Assembly (NCBI GenBank): GCA_030666035.1 | Contig: DAOUYQ010000057.1 | Location: forward strand, 1-5,991 | DNA: 5,991 bases | DNA from: Microcaldota archaeon | Lineage (GTDB): Archaea > Micrarchaeota > Micrarchaeia > Anstonellales > Bilamarchaeaceae | Direction of reading: 5' to 3' | Part shown: positions 1 through 5,251 of the stretch, piece after piece | Numbering within the stretch: the stretch's first letter is position 1 | Layout of the letters: every line of letters starts with the position of its first letter | Position numbers and translations under genes: made by a program | Notes under the pieces: generated by a model | The model's input: the letters and a program-made list of their open reading frames with translations, nothing else | The model's database searches: none | What the model was told of the DNA's origin: nothing

Positions 1-1466
1 TTGACGAGGTCCTCAACAACCAGGAACAGGGTATATGCCCCAACCACGAAAAAGACAATACATACTGCACCCATGGCATCTGAGCCCAGGTTCATGAGGA
101 GTGCCTCTATCTCAAACTGGCTTGACTCAACCGGCGCAGTATAAGTTATATTCAGTATAACAGAGATAAATATCAATACAAGCCCCACTCCAACATATAT
201 CTTCCAGTCTGCCATTGGGGCTCCAAATGCGTCCATGAGCACTTCTTTCAGGTTCTTTCTGTCCATTACTGCCCTGAGGCCATAATATGCGATTTCAAAG
301 GCGAGGAGAAGAAGGAAGAGGAGGATGACCCATACTGAAATTGCAGCCCCCACCGCAGCATAAAAGCCCAGGAATGAGAATATTCCAAAGACTACTGCGG
401 ATATTGAAAAGATGAAGTTCCCTATCGGGTTTTCGTAAATCTGGTTCAGGTAGGAAAGCGCAGTGATATTCCTCTCCCTGACCTTTGGGAACTTCCATTT
501 TGAAAGCACTTCTTCGGTAGGTTCAGTCTGGGAAACAAAATCATAATATACAAATCTATGGGCCCCATCGATTTCTACGCCGTCCCATCCAACAGTGAGC
601 GGCTCCTTTTCATAGAGTTTTCCATTGCCCAGGATATCTATGGAGAACTGCTCAGGAGTTATCTGCAGCGGCGGCCCGTCTTTTATATAGAGCTCTATAA
701 ACTCATCCTTTTTTCCTCCTTCTATTAAGATGAGGATTTGGTATTCATAGCTGTAGGTGTTTATTTCTACTTCTCCCACTATGGAAAGCGCTTCCATGAG
801 CTTGCCCGTATCATACGCCGGTGCGCTGCAAATTCCAAATGCATCAGGATTGAAAAGCAGATTGGTTTTCAGCTTCCCGGAAAGCACCAGCATTGTAGTG
901 AGCTTTCCTGCAAGGAGGTCCTTTTCCTCTTGTGTTGTGGCCGAGTCCATTGCCTCGATTCCAGTGATGAGGTGGTCCAGCTCCTGGCTGTTATAACTGA
1001 ACATGTACAATTCATGCCCAAAGCTTTCCTCATTATATTCTATGGCTGAAGTACAGGCTGTGCCGCTGCAGTGCCCAATGCAGGAATCCGCATCCATGCA
1101 CGTATTCCGCTCCAGGCCCAGCTTTGCAAAAGCGGCATTCTCCCCCTGGTTTTTAGTATCCTTAAATTCTGCAACAAGGGTTTTGAGCTGCTCCAGATCC
1201 TGCGGAGTTATTTCAGAATAATTCACTACCGATACATCCAGGGACACAGGGTAGGTTGTGACCACTTTCCTCATGTAAATGCCGACTTCATCATTAATCG
1301 ACTTTGCGCCATATTTGTATATCTGAATGCTGTTTACGCCGTCTCCGGTGAGATCCGTACTGCTTATGCTTTCAATCTGCTCATAGCCGGTTATGCTTAT
1401 CTGGCGCTCTTCCACACATCCGTAAAACAGGAGAGATATAATGAGGATTATCGGTAGCCATCTCAT
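1..1466 (-). CDS. Lipoprotein-like multi-pass membrane protein of unknown function, N-terminal part (C-terminus off the left edge)
   Basis: I do not recognise this gene. Translating the minus strand from the ATG at 1466 gives 488 codons without a stop, running off the window at position 1, so the 3' end is missing. Seen in the translation: a short hydrophobic N-terminus (residues 4-15) ending in FYGC, with Cys17 placed like a lipidated cysteine after a signal peptide; then about 330 mostly polar residues, presumably outside the cell. Near the start of that domain is an Asp/Gly-rich DLTGDGVNS stretch (38-46) resembling a calcium-binding or beta-propeller loop. A cysteine cluster follows at 123, 129, 133 and 138, with another Cys at 213. 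The C-terminal part is membrane: hydrophobic segments at about 350-369, 372-390, 423-440 and 465-484. The start fits a TATA-like box about 25 nt upstream with no Shine-Dalgarno. A surface sensor or envelope protein is possible, but no function can be assigned. Confidence 0.8.
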   Translation of the reverse strand, partial: MRWLPIILIISLLFYGCVEERQISITGYEQIESISSTDLTGDGVNSIQIYKYGAKSINDEVGIYMRKVVTTYPVSLDVSVVNYSEITPQDLEQLKTLVAEFKDTKNQGENAAFAKLGLERNTCMDADSCIGHCSGTACTSAIEYNEESFGHELYMFSYNSQELDHLITGIEAMDSATTQEEKDLLAGKLTTMLVLSGKLKTNLLFNPDAFGICSAPAYDTGKLMEALSIVGEVEINTYSYEYQILILIEGGKKDEFIELYIKDGPPLQITPEQFSIDILGNGKLYEKEPLTVGWDGVEIDGAHRFVYYDFVSQTEPTEEVLSKWKFPKVRERNITALSYLNQIYENPIGNFIFSISAVVFGIFSFLGFYAAVGAAISVWVILLFLLLLAFEIAYYGLRAVMDRKNLKEVLMDAFGAPMADWKIYVGVGLVLIFISVILNITYTAPVESSQFEIEALLMNLGSDAMGAVCIVFFVVGAYTLFLVVEDLV

Positions 1467-1487
1467 GGCAAAATTTAGATGCTTCAG

Positions 1488-1495
1488 CTTATAAA
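1488..1495 (-). promoter_or_regulatory. TATA-like box for the lipoprotein-like membrane gene
   Basis: On the minus strand this reads TTTATAAG. Its centre is about 25 nt upstream of the ATG at 1466. Archaeal TATA boxes usually sit about 26 nt before the transcription start, so the transcript would begin at or next to the start codon. No Shine-Dalgarno is visible, which agrees with a leaderless mRNA. Confidence 0.5.
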
Positions 1496-1542
1496 GCTAT
1501 CTTTAATTATAATTATATATTAACGTCATAAAATTAGGCTCC

Positions 1543-1661
1543 GACGAAAGTTTTTTCTGCGCTTTTACGCTGCGCTAAAACTTTCATAAAAAGAGGTCCG
1601 TTTTGCATTAGGCCGCGGGGGCAGCCCGGCTATTAATTGCAGGTGCTCCGGTATTTTTTTT
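1543..1661 (+). ncRNA. Candidate structured small RNA in the gap before cca
   Basis: The 295-bp gap 1467-1761 holds no gene that I can support, but its middle looks structured. GAAAGTTTT (1546-1554) and AAAACTTTC (1577-1585) are a perfect 9-bp inverted repeat, and GCGC elements inside could extend the stem. A second, interrupted hairpin spans 1605-1640, where GCA/TGC, TTA/TAA, GCC/GGC and GGG/CCC pair around a GGCAG-like loop. It sits in a GC-rich island inside AT-rich DNA. A run of eight T follows at 1654-1661, the kind of signal that ends archaeal transcripts. A TATA-like stretch at 1511-1520 would place a plus-strand start near 1543. I see no C/D or H/ACA box set and no tRNA fold. It could instead be a decayed repeat element or an upstream leader of cca. 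Boundaries are inferred. Confidence 0.3.
1654..1661 (+). terminator. T8 run, possible terminator of the candidate small RNA
   Basis: Eight consecutive T residues lie on the plus strand, about 14 nt after the GC-rich hairpin 1605-1640 and about 100 nt before cca. Archaeal RNA polymerase terminates at oligo-T tracts, so this could end a short transcript before cca begins. It could also be chance in an AT-rich gap. Confidence 0.35.
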
Positions 1662-1705
1662 ATGAAAAACAGGCTTGCCCATAAGTTATATATTGTGTAT
1701 AATTG

Positions 1706-1739
1706 TTTATAAAACTGCAGGAATCCCTCCAATTAAAAA
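1706..1739 (+). promoter_or_regulatory. Promoter region of cca with two alternative TATA-like boxes
   Basis: TTTATAAAA at 1706-1714 is the better match to an archaeal TATA box and would start transcription near 1736, giving a leader of about 26 nt. TTAAAAA at 1733-1739 is weaker, but its centre lies 26 nt before the ATG at 1762, which would make the mRNA leaderless. No Shine-Dalgarno precedes the ATG, which favours the leaderless reading. The sequence alone does not decide between them. Confidence 0.45.
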
Positions 1740-1761
1740 CCTTTTTCCCCGTTTTTAACTA

Positions 1762-3081
1762 ATGGAGCCCAAAACCATACTCAAAGAAATTTCCCCTTCA
1801 AGAACTCAAGTGAGCGGGGTTAATAAATTAGCTAAATCTACGCAGAGCGCTCTGGAGAAGCACCTTCCCAAGAGTGTAAAAACTCTTCTGGCCGGCTCAG
1901 TTGCAAAGGGAACTTTCCTAAAAGGGGCAGGAGACATTGATATTTTCGCTATTTTCCCCCATTCTTATTCCAAGGAGAAAATGTTCAAATCCCTGGAAAA
2001 AGCGGCTAAAGCGGCATTTCCACGCGCCCAGCGCGAAACTGGCTATGCAGAGCATCCTTACCTTCGCATTACTCTCAAGGGCAAGCGCATAGACCTTGTT
2101 CCTTCCTACGAAATGAAATTCGGAGAGAGGGTAAAATCCGCAGTAGACCGCTCCCAGCTCCACACTGAATATGTTCTTTCCAAAATGAAAGCCCCCCAAA
2201 AGAAGGAGGTACTCCTCCTTAAGCAATTCCTCAAAGCCAACCTCCTCTATGGGGCAGAAATCAAGACCAAGGGCTTCTCAGGATACCTCTGTGAGCTTAT
2301 GATTTTGCATTATGGGAGCTTTGAACAATTCCTCAAAGCCGCATCTATGTGGAAGCTGCCTGTGGTGATCGACCAGGAAAAGCGCTACAAAAGCCTCCGT
2401 GCTGTTCCGGATTTCAAATCCCCCCTTAGCGTAATTGACCCTGTGGACCTTACGCGCAACGTAGCTGCAGTAATTACACACGGGAATGCCCAGCGCCTTG
2501 TTTTCCTTTCTGCAGCCTACCTTGCCAACCATTCAGAAGAATTTTTCTTCCCAAAAGAATTGAGCAGGGAAGAGCTTTCAAACTGCTTGGGTAAGAGGGG
2601 CATCTTTGCTCTTGCATTTGATAAGCCCAAGGACGTAGTGGATGATGTGCTTTGGGGCCAGATCTGGAGAATTTCAGGGCAGCTGGAATCCTTCCTTAAA
2701 AAAGCAGAATTCAAAGTGCTCGGAGCCCATCCGTATGCAACGGATTCAAAATGCATAATCCTCTTTGAACTTCGTTCCTCCGTGCTTCCAAAAACCCAGA
2801 CTTTCCGCGGGCCGTTCCTGGACCAGACCGAGCACGTTTCAGTATTTATCCGGAAACGAAAAGGCCCCTTCTATTTTGACCATGGGCGGGTGCATGCAAT
2901 GGGAGACAGAGTACTCTGGAACATTTCCCTTGCAATAAAACAGTTCAAAAAAAGCAGTGGGCTTCCTTCGCACCTCCAGGAATACATTCCAAAAGCAAAG
3001 TTCCCTGGCCCGGAATCCCTTTTGGAGGATTATCCGGATGCATTAGAAGAATATTTCAGGATAAACTGGTTCCCAAAATAG
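1762..3081 (+). CDS. cca: CCA-adding enzyme (class I, archaeal tRNA nucleotidyltransferase)
   Basis: This enzyme adds or repairs the 3'-terminal CCA of tRNAs from CTP and ATP without a nucleic acid template; it acts in the cytoplasm. The 439-residue product is about the usual length for archaeal enzymes (near 440). The nucleotidyltransferase signature is plain: GSVAKGT at 45-51, then DID at 58-60, whose two aspartates should bind the catalytic metals. A third carboxylate, Asp111, lies in the strand KGKRIDLVPSY. YAEHPYLR (95-102) and GFSGYLCELMILHYGSF in the central domain are typical of the archaeal family, and the C-terminal half continues as the tRNA-binding body and tail domains. All catalytic residues are present and no frameshift is seen. 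The start ATG fits the upstream TATA-like elements. The gene stands alone and faces the next gene tail to tail. Confidence 0.96.
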   Translation: MEPKTILKEISPSRTQVSGVNKLAKSTQSALEKHLPKSVKTLLAGSVAKGTFLKGAGDIDIFAIFPHSYSKEKMFKSLEKAAKAAFPRAQRETGYAEHPYLRITLKGKRIDLVPSYEMKFGERVKSAVDRSQLHTEYVLSKMKAPQKKEVLLLKQFLKANLLYGAEIKTKGFSGYLCELMILHYGSFEQFLKAASMWKLPVVIDQEKRYKSLRAVPDFKSPLSVIDPVDLTRNVAAVITHGNAQRLVFLSAAYLANHSEEFFFPKELSREELSNCLGKRGIFALAFDKPKDVVDDVLWGQIWRISGQLESFLKKAEFKVLGAHPYATDSKCIILFELRSSVLPKTQTFRGPFLDQTEHVSVFIRKRKGPFYFDHGRVHAMGDRVLWNISLAIKQFKKSSGLPSHLQEYIPKAKFPGPESLLEDYPDALEEYFRINWFPK

Positions 3082-3085
3082 CTGC

Positions 3086-3970
3086 TCACTCATTTTTGAC
3101 CTTCGATTCCTCTTTTTTTAGAAATTCAGCTATAGCCAATGCCATTCCTTCCTTCTCCTTTCTCTGCAAAATTGGGATTGCCCCTGCCATGCAAACCAAG
3201 GCCCCAAGTACCGGCACAAACCATAAACTTCCTTCATATTCTTCAGTTGCCCCGGGTTCCTGTTTTTTGGCATCTACAATATTTTCCCTATTCTCTGTGG
3301 GCGAGGTATCTAATGCAATAAGCCCTACAATTGAGGTTACACTGAGTGCAGCCAGAGCAGCCACCACAATCCCCCGCCGTCTCTTGTTTATTTGCTTGGG
3401 AACTTCGTTTCTGCCCACCAGAGTGTAACGTTTTATACTCTCAGGGTTAGTGTCTCTTTTGACTTTGAATTCACAATCAACAGGAGTATCGCGGCGCAAC
3501 TCCAGTTCGTCTATAAGATCCATCCATGTTTTGCCATTTACCTTCGTTGGAAATTCATTTTTGGGATAGGTGGTCACACCCCCATATGGGTCCATTCTGA
3601 AAGTTTCTTTTGGCTTTATTGGATTTAGCCTAAATGCCATGAAGAGTAACGCGAGTTCAAGAGCAGTAATTCCCAGAGGCGCAACAATATCCTGGAGATA
3701 ATTATGCTCTTTCTCTGTGTCCTGAGCAATGGCTTCACGGATTTTTTCCGAAGCCTTTGCTTCACTAGCTGCAAGAACAGCTGTTCCAACCGCGAGAGCA
3801 TTGATTCCTATTGCACCAGTTCCTTTCCTGTGCGCATTAAAGAGGGCCCCCTGCATTGCTGTTTGTGCCCCGCCTCTTGCGGGAGAATTATTTTTTGCCT
3901 TGAGTGCCTTTACCTGAGCCATTCTCCTTGCCTCAGTTACTCTATGTGACTGTGACTTATACCTGGTCAT
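3086..3970 (-). CDS. Uncharacterised membrane protein with four predicted helices and a central soluble domain
   Basis: I do not recognise this 294-residue protein. Seen in the sequence: a basic N-terminal stretch (1-49); hydrophobic segments at about 51-68, 95-115, 200-220 and 248-268; and a lysine/glutamate-rich C-terminus. Positive charges flank the N-terminus, residues 114-121, KRRR at 196-199 and the tail after 269. By the positive-inside rule both ends and the central 84-residue domain (116-199) would be cytoplasmic. The two short loops between paired helices (69-94, 221-247) are rich in acidic residues and would face outside. The frame stays open to an ATG at 4069, but I chose the ATG at 3970: a strong TATA box lies about 28 nt before it, and the longer version would place that box and a palindrome inside the coding region. 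It diverges from purP and shares its promoter region. No motif suggests transporter or enzyme activity. Confidence 0.75.
   Translation of the reverse strand: MTRYKSQSHRVTEARRMAQVKALKAKNNSPARGGAQTAMQGALFNAHRKGTGAIGINALAVGTAVLAASEAKASEKIREAIAQDTEKEHNYLQDIVAPLGITALELALLFMAFRLNPIKPKETFRMDPYGGVTTYPKNEFPTKVNGKTWMDLIDELELRRDTPVDCEFKVKRDTNPESIKRYTLVGRNEVPKQINKRRRGIVVAALAALSVTSIVGLIALDTSPTENRENIVDAKKQEPGATEEYEGSLWFVPVLGALVCMAGAIPILQRKEKEGMALAIAEFLKKEESKVKNE
3093..3119 (+). terminator. T-tracts beyond the cca stop, probable transcription end
   Basis: Plus-strand runs of five T (3093-3097) and seven T (3113-3119) begin 12 nt after the cca stop codon. They lie inside the lysine-rich 3' end of the opposing membrane-protein gene. 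Oligo-T tracts are the intrinsic terminators of archaea, so cca transcription probably ends inside its neighbour. No hairpin was found or is needed. Confidence 0.45.
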
Positions 3971-3994
3971 AATGTTATAATATGTGGGAAAATG

Positions 3995-4002
3995 TTTATA
4001 AA
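3995..4002 (-). promoter_or_regulatory. TATA box of the four-helix membrane protein gene, inside a 16-bp palindrome
   Basis: TTTATAAA is centred about 28 nt upstream of the ATG at 3970, which fits a leaderless transcript and decides the start choice. The box is the core of a perfect 16-bp palindrome, AATGTTTATAAACATT (3991-4006). Part of that symmetry comes from the self-complementary TATA box; the extra four bases on each side do not, so a repressor could bind over the box. Confidence 0.6.
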
Positions 4003-4012
4003 CATTGGTAAT

Positions 4013-4027
4013 GCAAATTGGGTTTGC
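4013..4027. repeat. Short inverted repeat in the divergent promoter region
   Basis: GCAAA (4013-4017) and TTTGC (4023-4027) are inverted around a 5-nt spacer. They lie between the membrane-protein TATA box and the large palindrome. The arms are short enough to occur by chance, but this is the third dyad within about 65 bp. Confidence 0.3.
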
Positions 4028-4033
4028 GCCTGT

Positions 4034-4053
4034 TATGTAACCATGGTTACATA
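4034..4053. promoter_or_regulatory. 20-bp perfect palindrome, candidate operator shared by purP and the divergent membrane gene
   Basis: TATGTAACCATGGTTACATA is identical to its reverse complement over all 20 bases; symmetry stops at both flanks. Its centre (4043.5) lies 45 bp from the TATA box of the leftward gene and 47 bp from that of purP. This placement suits a dimeric regulator acting on both promoters, more likely as an activator or architectural site because it does not cover either box. The regulator cannot be named from the sequence. Dyad and spacing are seen directly; the function is inferred. Confidence 0.55.
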
Positions 4054-4087
4054 CCCCCTCCAAAAACAAGCCTTTTATTTCTAAGCA

Positions 4088-4093
4088 TATAAA
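4088..4093 (+). promoter_or_regulatory. TATA box of purP
   Basis: TATAAA is centred about 24 nt before the ATG at 4115, so a transcript could start close to that codon. A weaker T-rich element, TTTTATTT at 4073-4080, would start transcription near 4103 and would keep the Shine-Dalgarno-like sequence in the mRNA. Confidence 0.5.
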
Positions 4094-4103
4094 TTATCCC
4101 CAT

Positions 4104-4109
4104 AGGTGA
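4104..4109 (+). promoter_or_regulatory. Shine-Dalgarno-like AGGTGA that selects the purP start
   Basis: AGGTGA matches part of the archaeal ribosome-binding consensus AGGAGGTGAT and ends 5 nt before the ATG at 4115. It overlaps the alternative in-frame GTG at 4106, so the ATG is the better start. It is the only clear Shine-Dalgarno before a gene start in this window. Confidence 0.5.
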
Positions 4110-4114
4110 GCAAT

Positions 4115-5191
4115 ATGTTTATTTCAACTCTGGGAAGCCACTCAGCTTTAGATGTCTCCGAAGGTGCCGTAGCCGAAGGCTACAAATCCATGGTAGTCTG
4201 CCAAAAGGGCAGAGAAACCACTTACTCAAAAGCGTACAAAACCCGCAAAAGGGGATCCGAAACAGTCGGAGTAGTAGATGAGGTTCTTACTCTGGATAAT
4301 TTTGCGGACATAACCAAGCCTGAAAACCAAAAGAAACTAGTTGGTTCAGTCTTTATCCCAAACCGCTCGTTCTCAGTATATGTAGGTTACGATGCAATTG
4401 AAAACGATTTTAAAATTCCAATTTTTGGAAACAAAGCTCTCTTACGTGCCGAAGAGCGCACCGTTCCCAACAACCAATACGATTTGCTAAAAGCAGCAGA
4501 CATAAACATCTCAAGAACCTTTGCTCCTGATGAAATAGATGCGCTCTCCTTAGTAAAAGTACAAGATGCCAGGCGCTCCTATGAGCGCGCCTTCTTCTTT
4601 GCAGCAACCCCAGAAGAATACGAAGAAAAAAGCCGCAAGCTAATTGCCCAGGGAATAATCAAAGAAGCTGACCTTAAAGACGCGCGCATTGAAGAGTTCA
4701 TCCTGGGCGCCCAATTCAACTTTAATTTCTTCTATTCCCCCCTCTATGAGGAACTAGAGCTCCTGGGAATAGACTGCCGCCGCCAAACAAACTTAGACGG
4801 GCTGCTCCGCCTTCCCGCCCCCCAGCAAATCGAAGCCCTCAAATACAAGCGCTTCACTACAATCGAAGCCGGCCACATCGCCTCCACAATGCGCGAATCC
4901 CTCCTCCAAAGCGGAATCGAAGCCGGAGAAAGGTTTGTAGAAACCGTAAAGAAATTCTACCCCAAAGGGTTAATCGGCCCCTTTGCCCTGCAGGGCGCAA
5001 TTGAAGAAAAAGACGGCAAGGAACGCTTCGTAGTATTTGATGTTTCGTTTAGGATGCCGGGCTCCCCAGGAACCCGCTTCACCCCATATTCCTATTACTT
5101 GTACAGAAGACCAGTAAGCTTCGGAAGAAGGGTTGCAATGGAAATAAAAGAGGCAGAAAAAACAGGCAGGATGGAGGAGATTACCTCCTAA
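4115..5191 (+). CDS. purP: Formate-dependent FAICAR synthetase PurP (ATP-grasp)
   Basis: PurP makes FAICAR from AICAR, formate and ATP, releasing ADP and phosphate. It replaces the folate-dependent transformylase step of purine synthesis in many archaea. The 358-residue product has the family architecture. The N-terminal substrate-binding domain opens with STLGSHSAL (4-12). An ATP-grasp region follows, with GNKALLRAEE (105-114), VKVQDARRSYERAFFF (147-162) and EEFILGAQFNFNFFYS (193-208). A C-terminal block, FDVSFRMPGSPGTRF (308-322), leads to GRRVAMEIKEA (337-347). The proline-rich MPGSPG form differs from the glycine/asparagine-rich version I recall for some methanogen and Thermococcus members, so it may belong to another PurP subgroup; that could affect specificity. 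I start at the ATG at 4115, preceded by AGGTGA; the in-frame GTG at 4106 would add three residues. The gene diverges from the membrane-protein gene and converges on taw1. No other purine gene is in view. Confidence 0.93.
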   Translation: MFISTLGSHSALDVSEGAVAEGYKSMVVCQKGRETTYSKAYKTRKRGSETVGVVDEVLTLDNFADITKPENQKKLVGSVFIPNRSFSVYVGYDAIENDFKIPIFGNKALLRAEERTVPNNQYDLLKAADINISRTFAPDEIDALSLVKVQDARRSYERAFFFAATPEEYEEKSRKLIAQGIIKEADLKDARIEEFILGAQFNFNFFYSPLYEELELLGIDCRRQTNLDGLLRLPAPQQIEALKYKRFTTIEAGHIASTMRESLLQSGIEAGERFVETVKKFYPKGLIGPFALQGAIEEKDGKERFVVFDVSFRMPGSPGTRFTPYSYYLYRRPVSFGRRVAMEIKEAEKTGRMEEITS

Positions 5192-5232
5192 CTTGAAGGA
5201 AATATCCCATCCCAAAAACGCTTTCCCTCAAG
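5192..5232. terminator. Near-perfect inverted repeat between purP and taw1, probable two-way transcription end
   Basis: CTTGAAGGAAA (5192-5202), directly after the purP stop, is complementary to TTTCCCTCAAG (5222-5232) at 10 of 11 positions, with a 19-nt loop. It fills most of the 60-bp gap between the convergent genes, so it could fold in either transcript. A run of five T on the minus strand lies in the loop (5214-5218). A shorter GGAGG/CCTCC pair (5173-5188) overlaps the purP 3' end. Hairpins are not essential for archaeal termination, so a role in mRNA 3'-end stability is also possible. Confidence 0.5.
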
Positions 5233-5251
5233 TGCCTTTGTAATCAAAGCC

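Noticed and set aside
738..1457. Plus-strand open frames of 72-128 codons opposite the lipoprotein-like gene
   Set aside because: They lie opposite a 488-codon open frame with a signal peptide and membrane segments, overlap one another, and show no family motif.
1605..1661. A tRNA or known guide RNA in the GC-rich part of the gap
   Set aside because: No cloverleaf, T-loop consensus, C/D boxes or properly placed ACA box could be found, so only a generic candidate RNA is reported.
1918..2756. Minus-strand open frames of 79-102 codons inside cca
   Set aside because: The plus strand encodes a complete CCA-adding enzyme with all catalytic residues, so these are antisense shadows.
3096..3949. Plus-strand open frames of 60-110 codons opposite the four-helix membrane gene
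   Set aside because: They are scattered across different frames, lack recognisable motifs, and are explained as shadows of the membrane protein gene.
3971..4069. An N-terminal extension of the membrane protein to the ATG at 4069 (327 residues)
   Set aside because: The extension would place the TATA box, the 16-bp palindrome and the 20-bp palindrome inside the gene. It also adds 33 residues that do not resemble the basic N-terminus that follows.
4106..4114. The GTG at 4106 as the purP start
   Set aside because: The AGGTGA Shine-Dalgarno-like sequence overlaps this codon and is correctly spaced for the ATG at 4115, which also fits the TATA box better.
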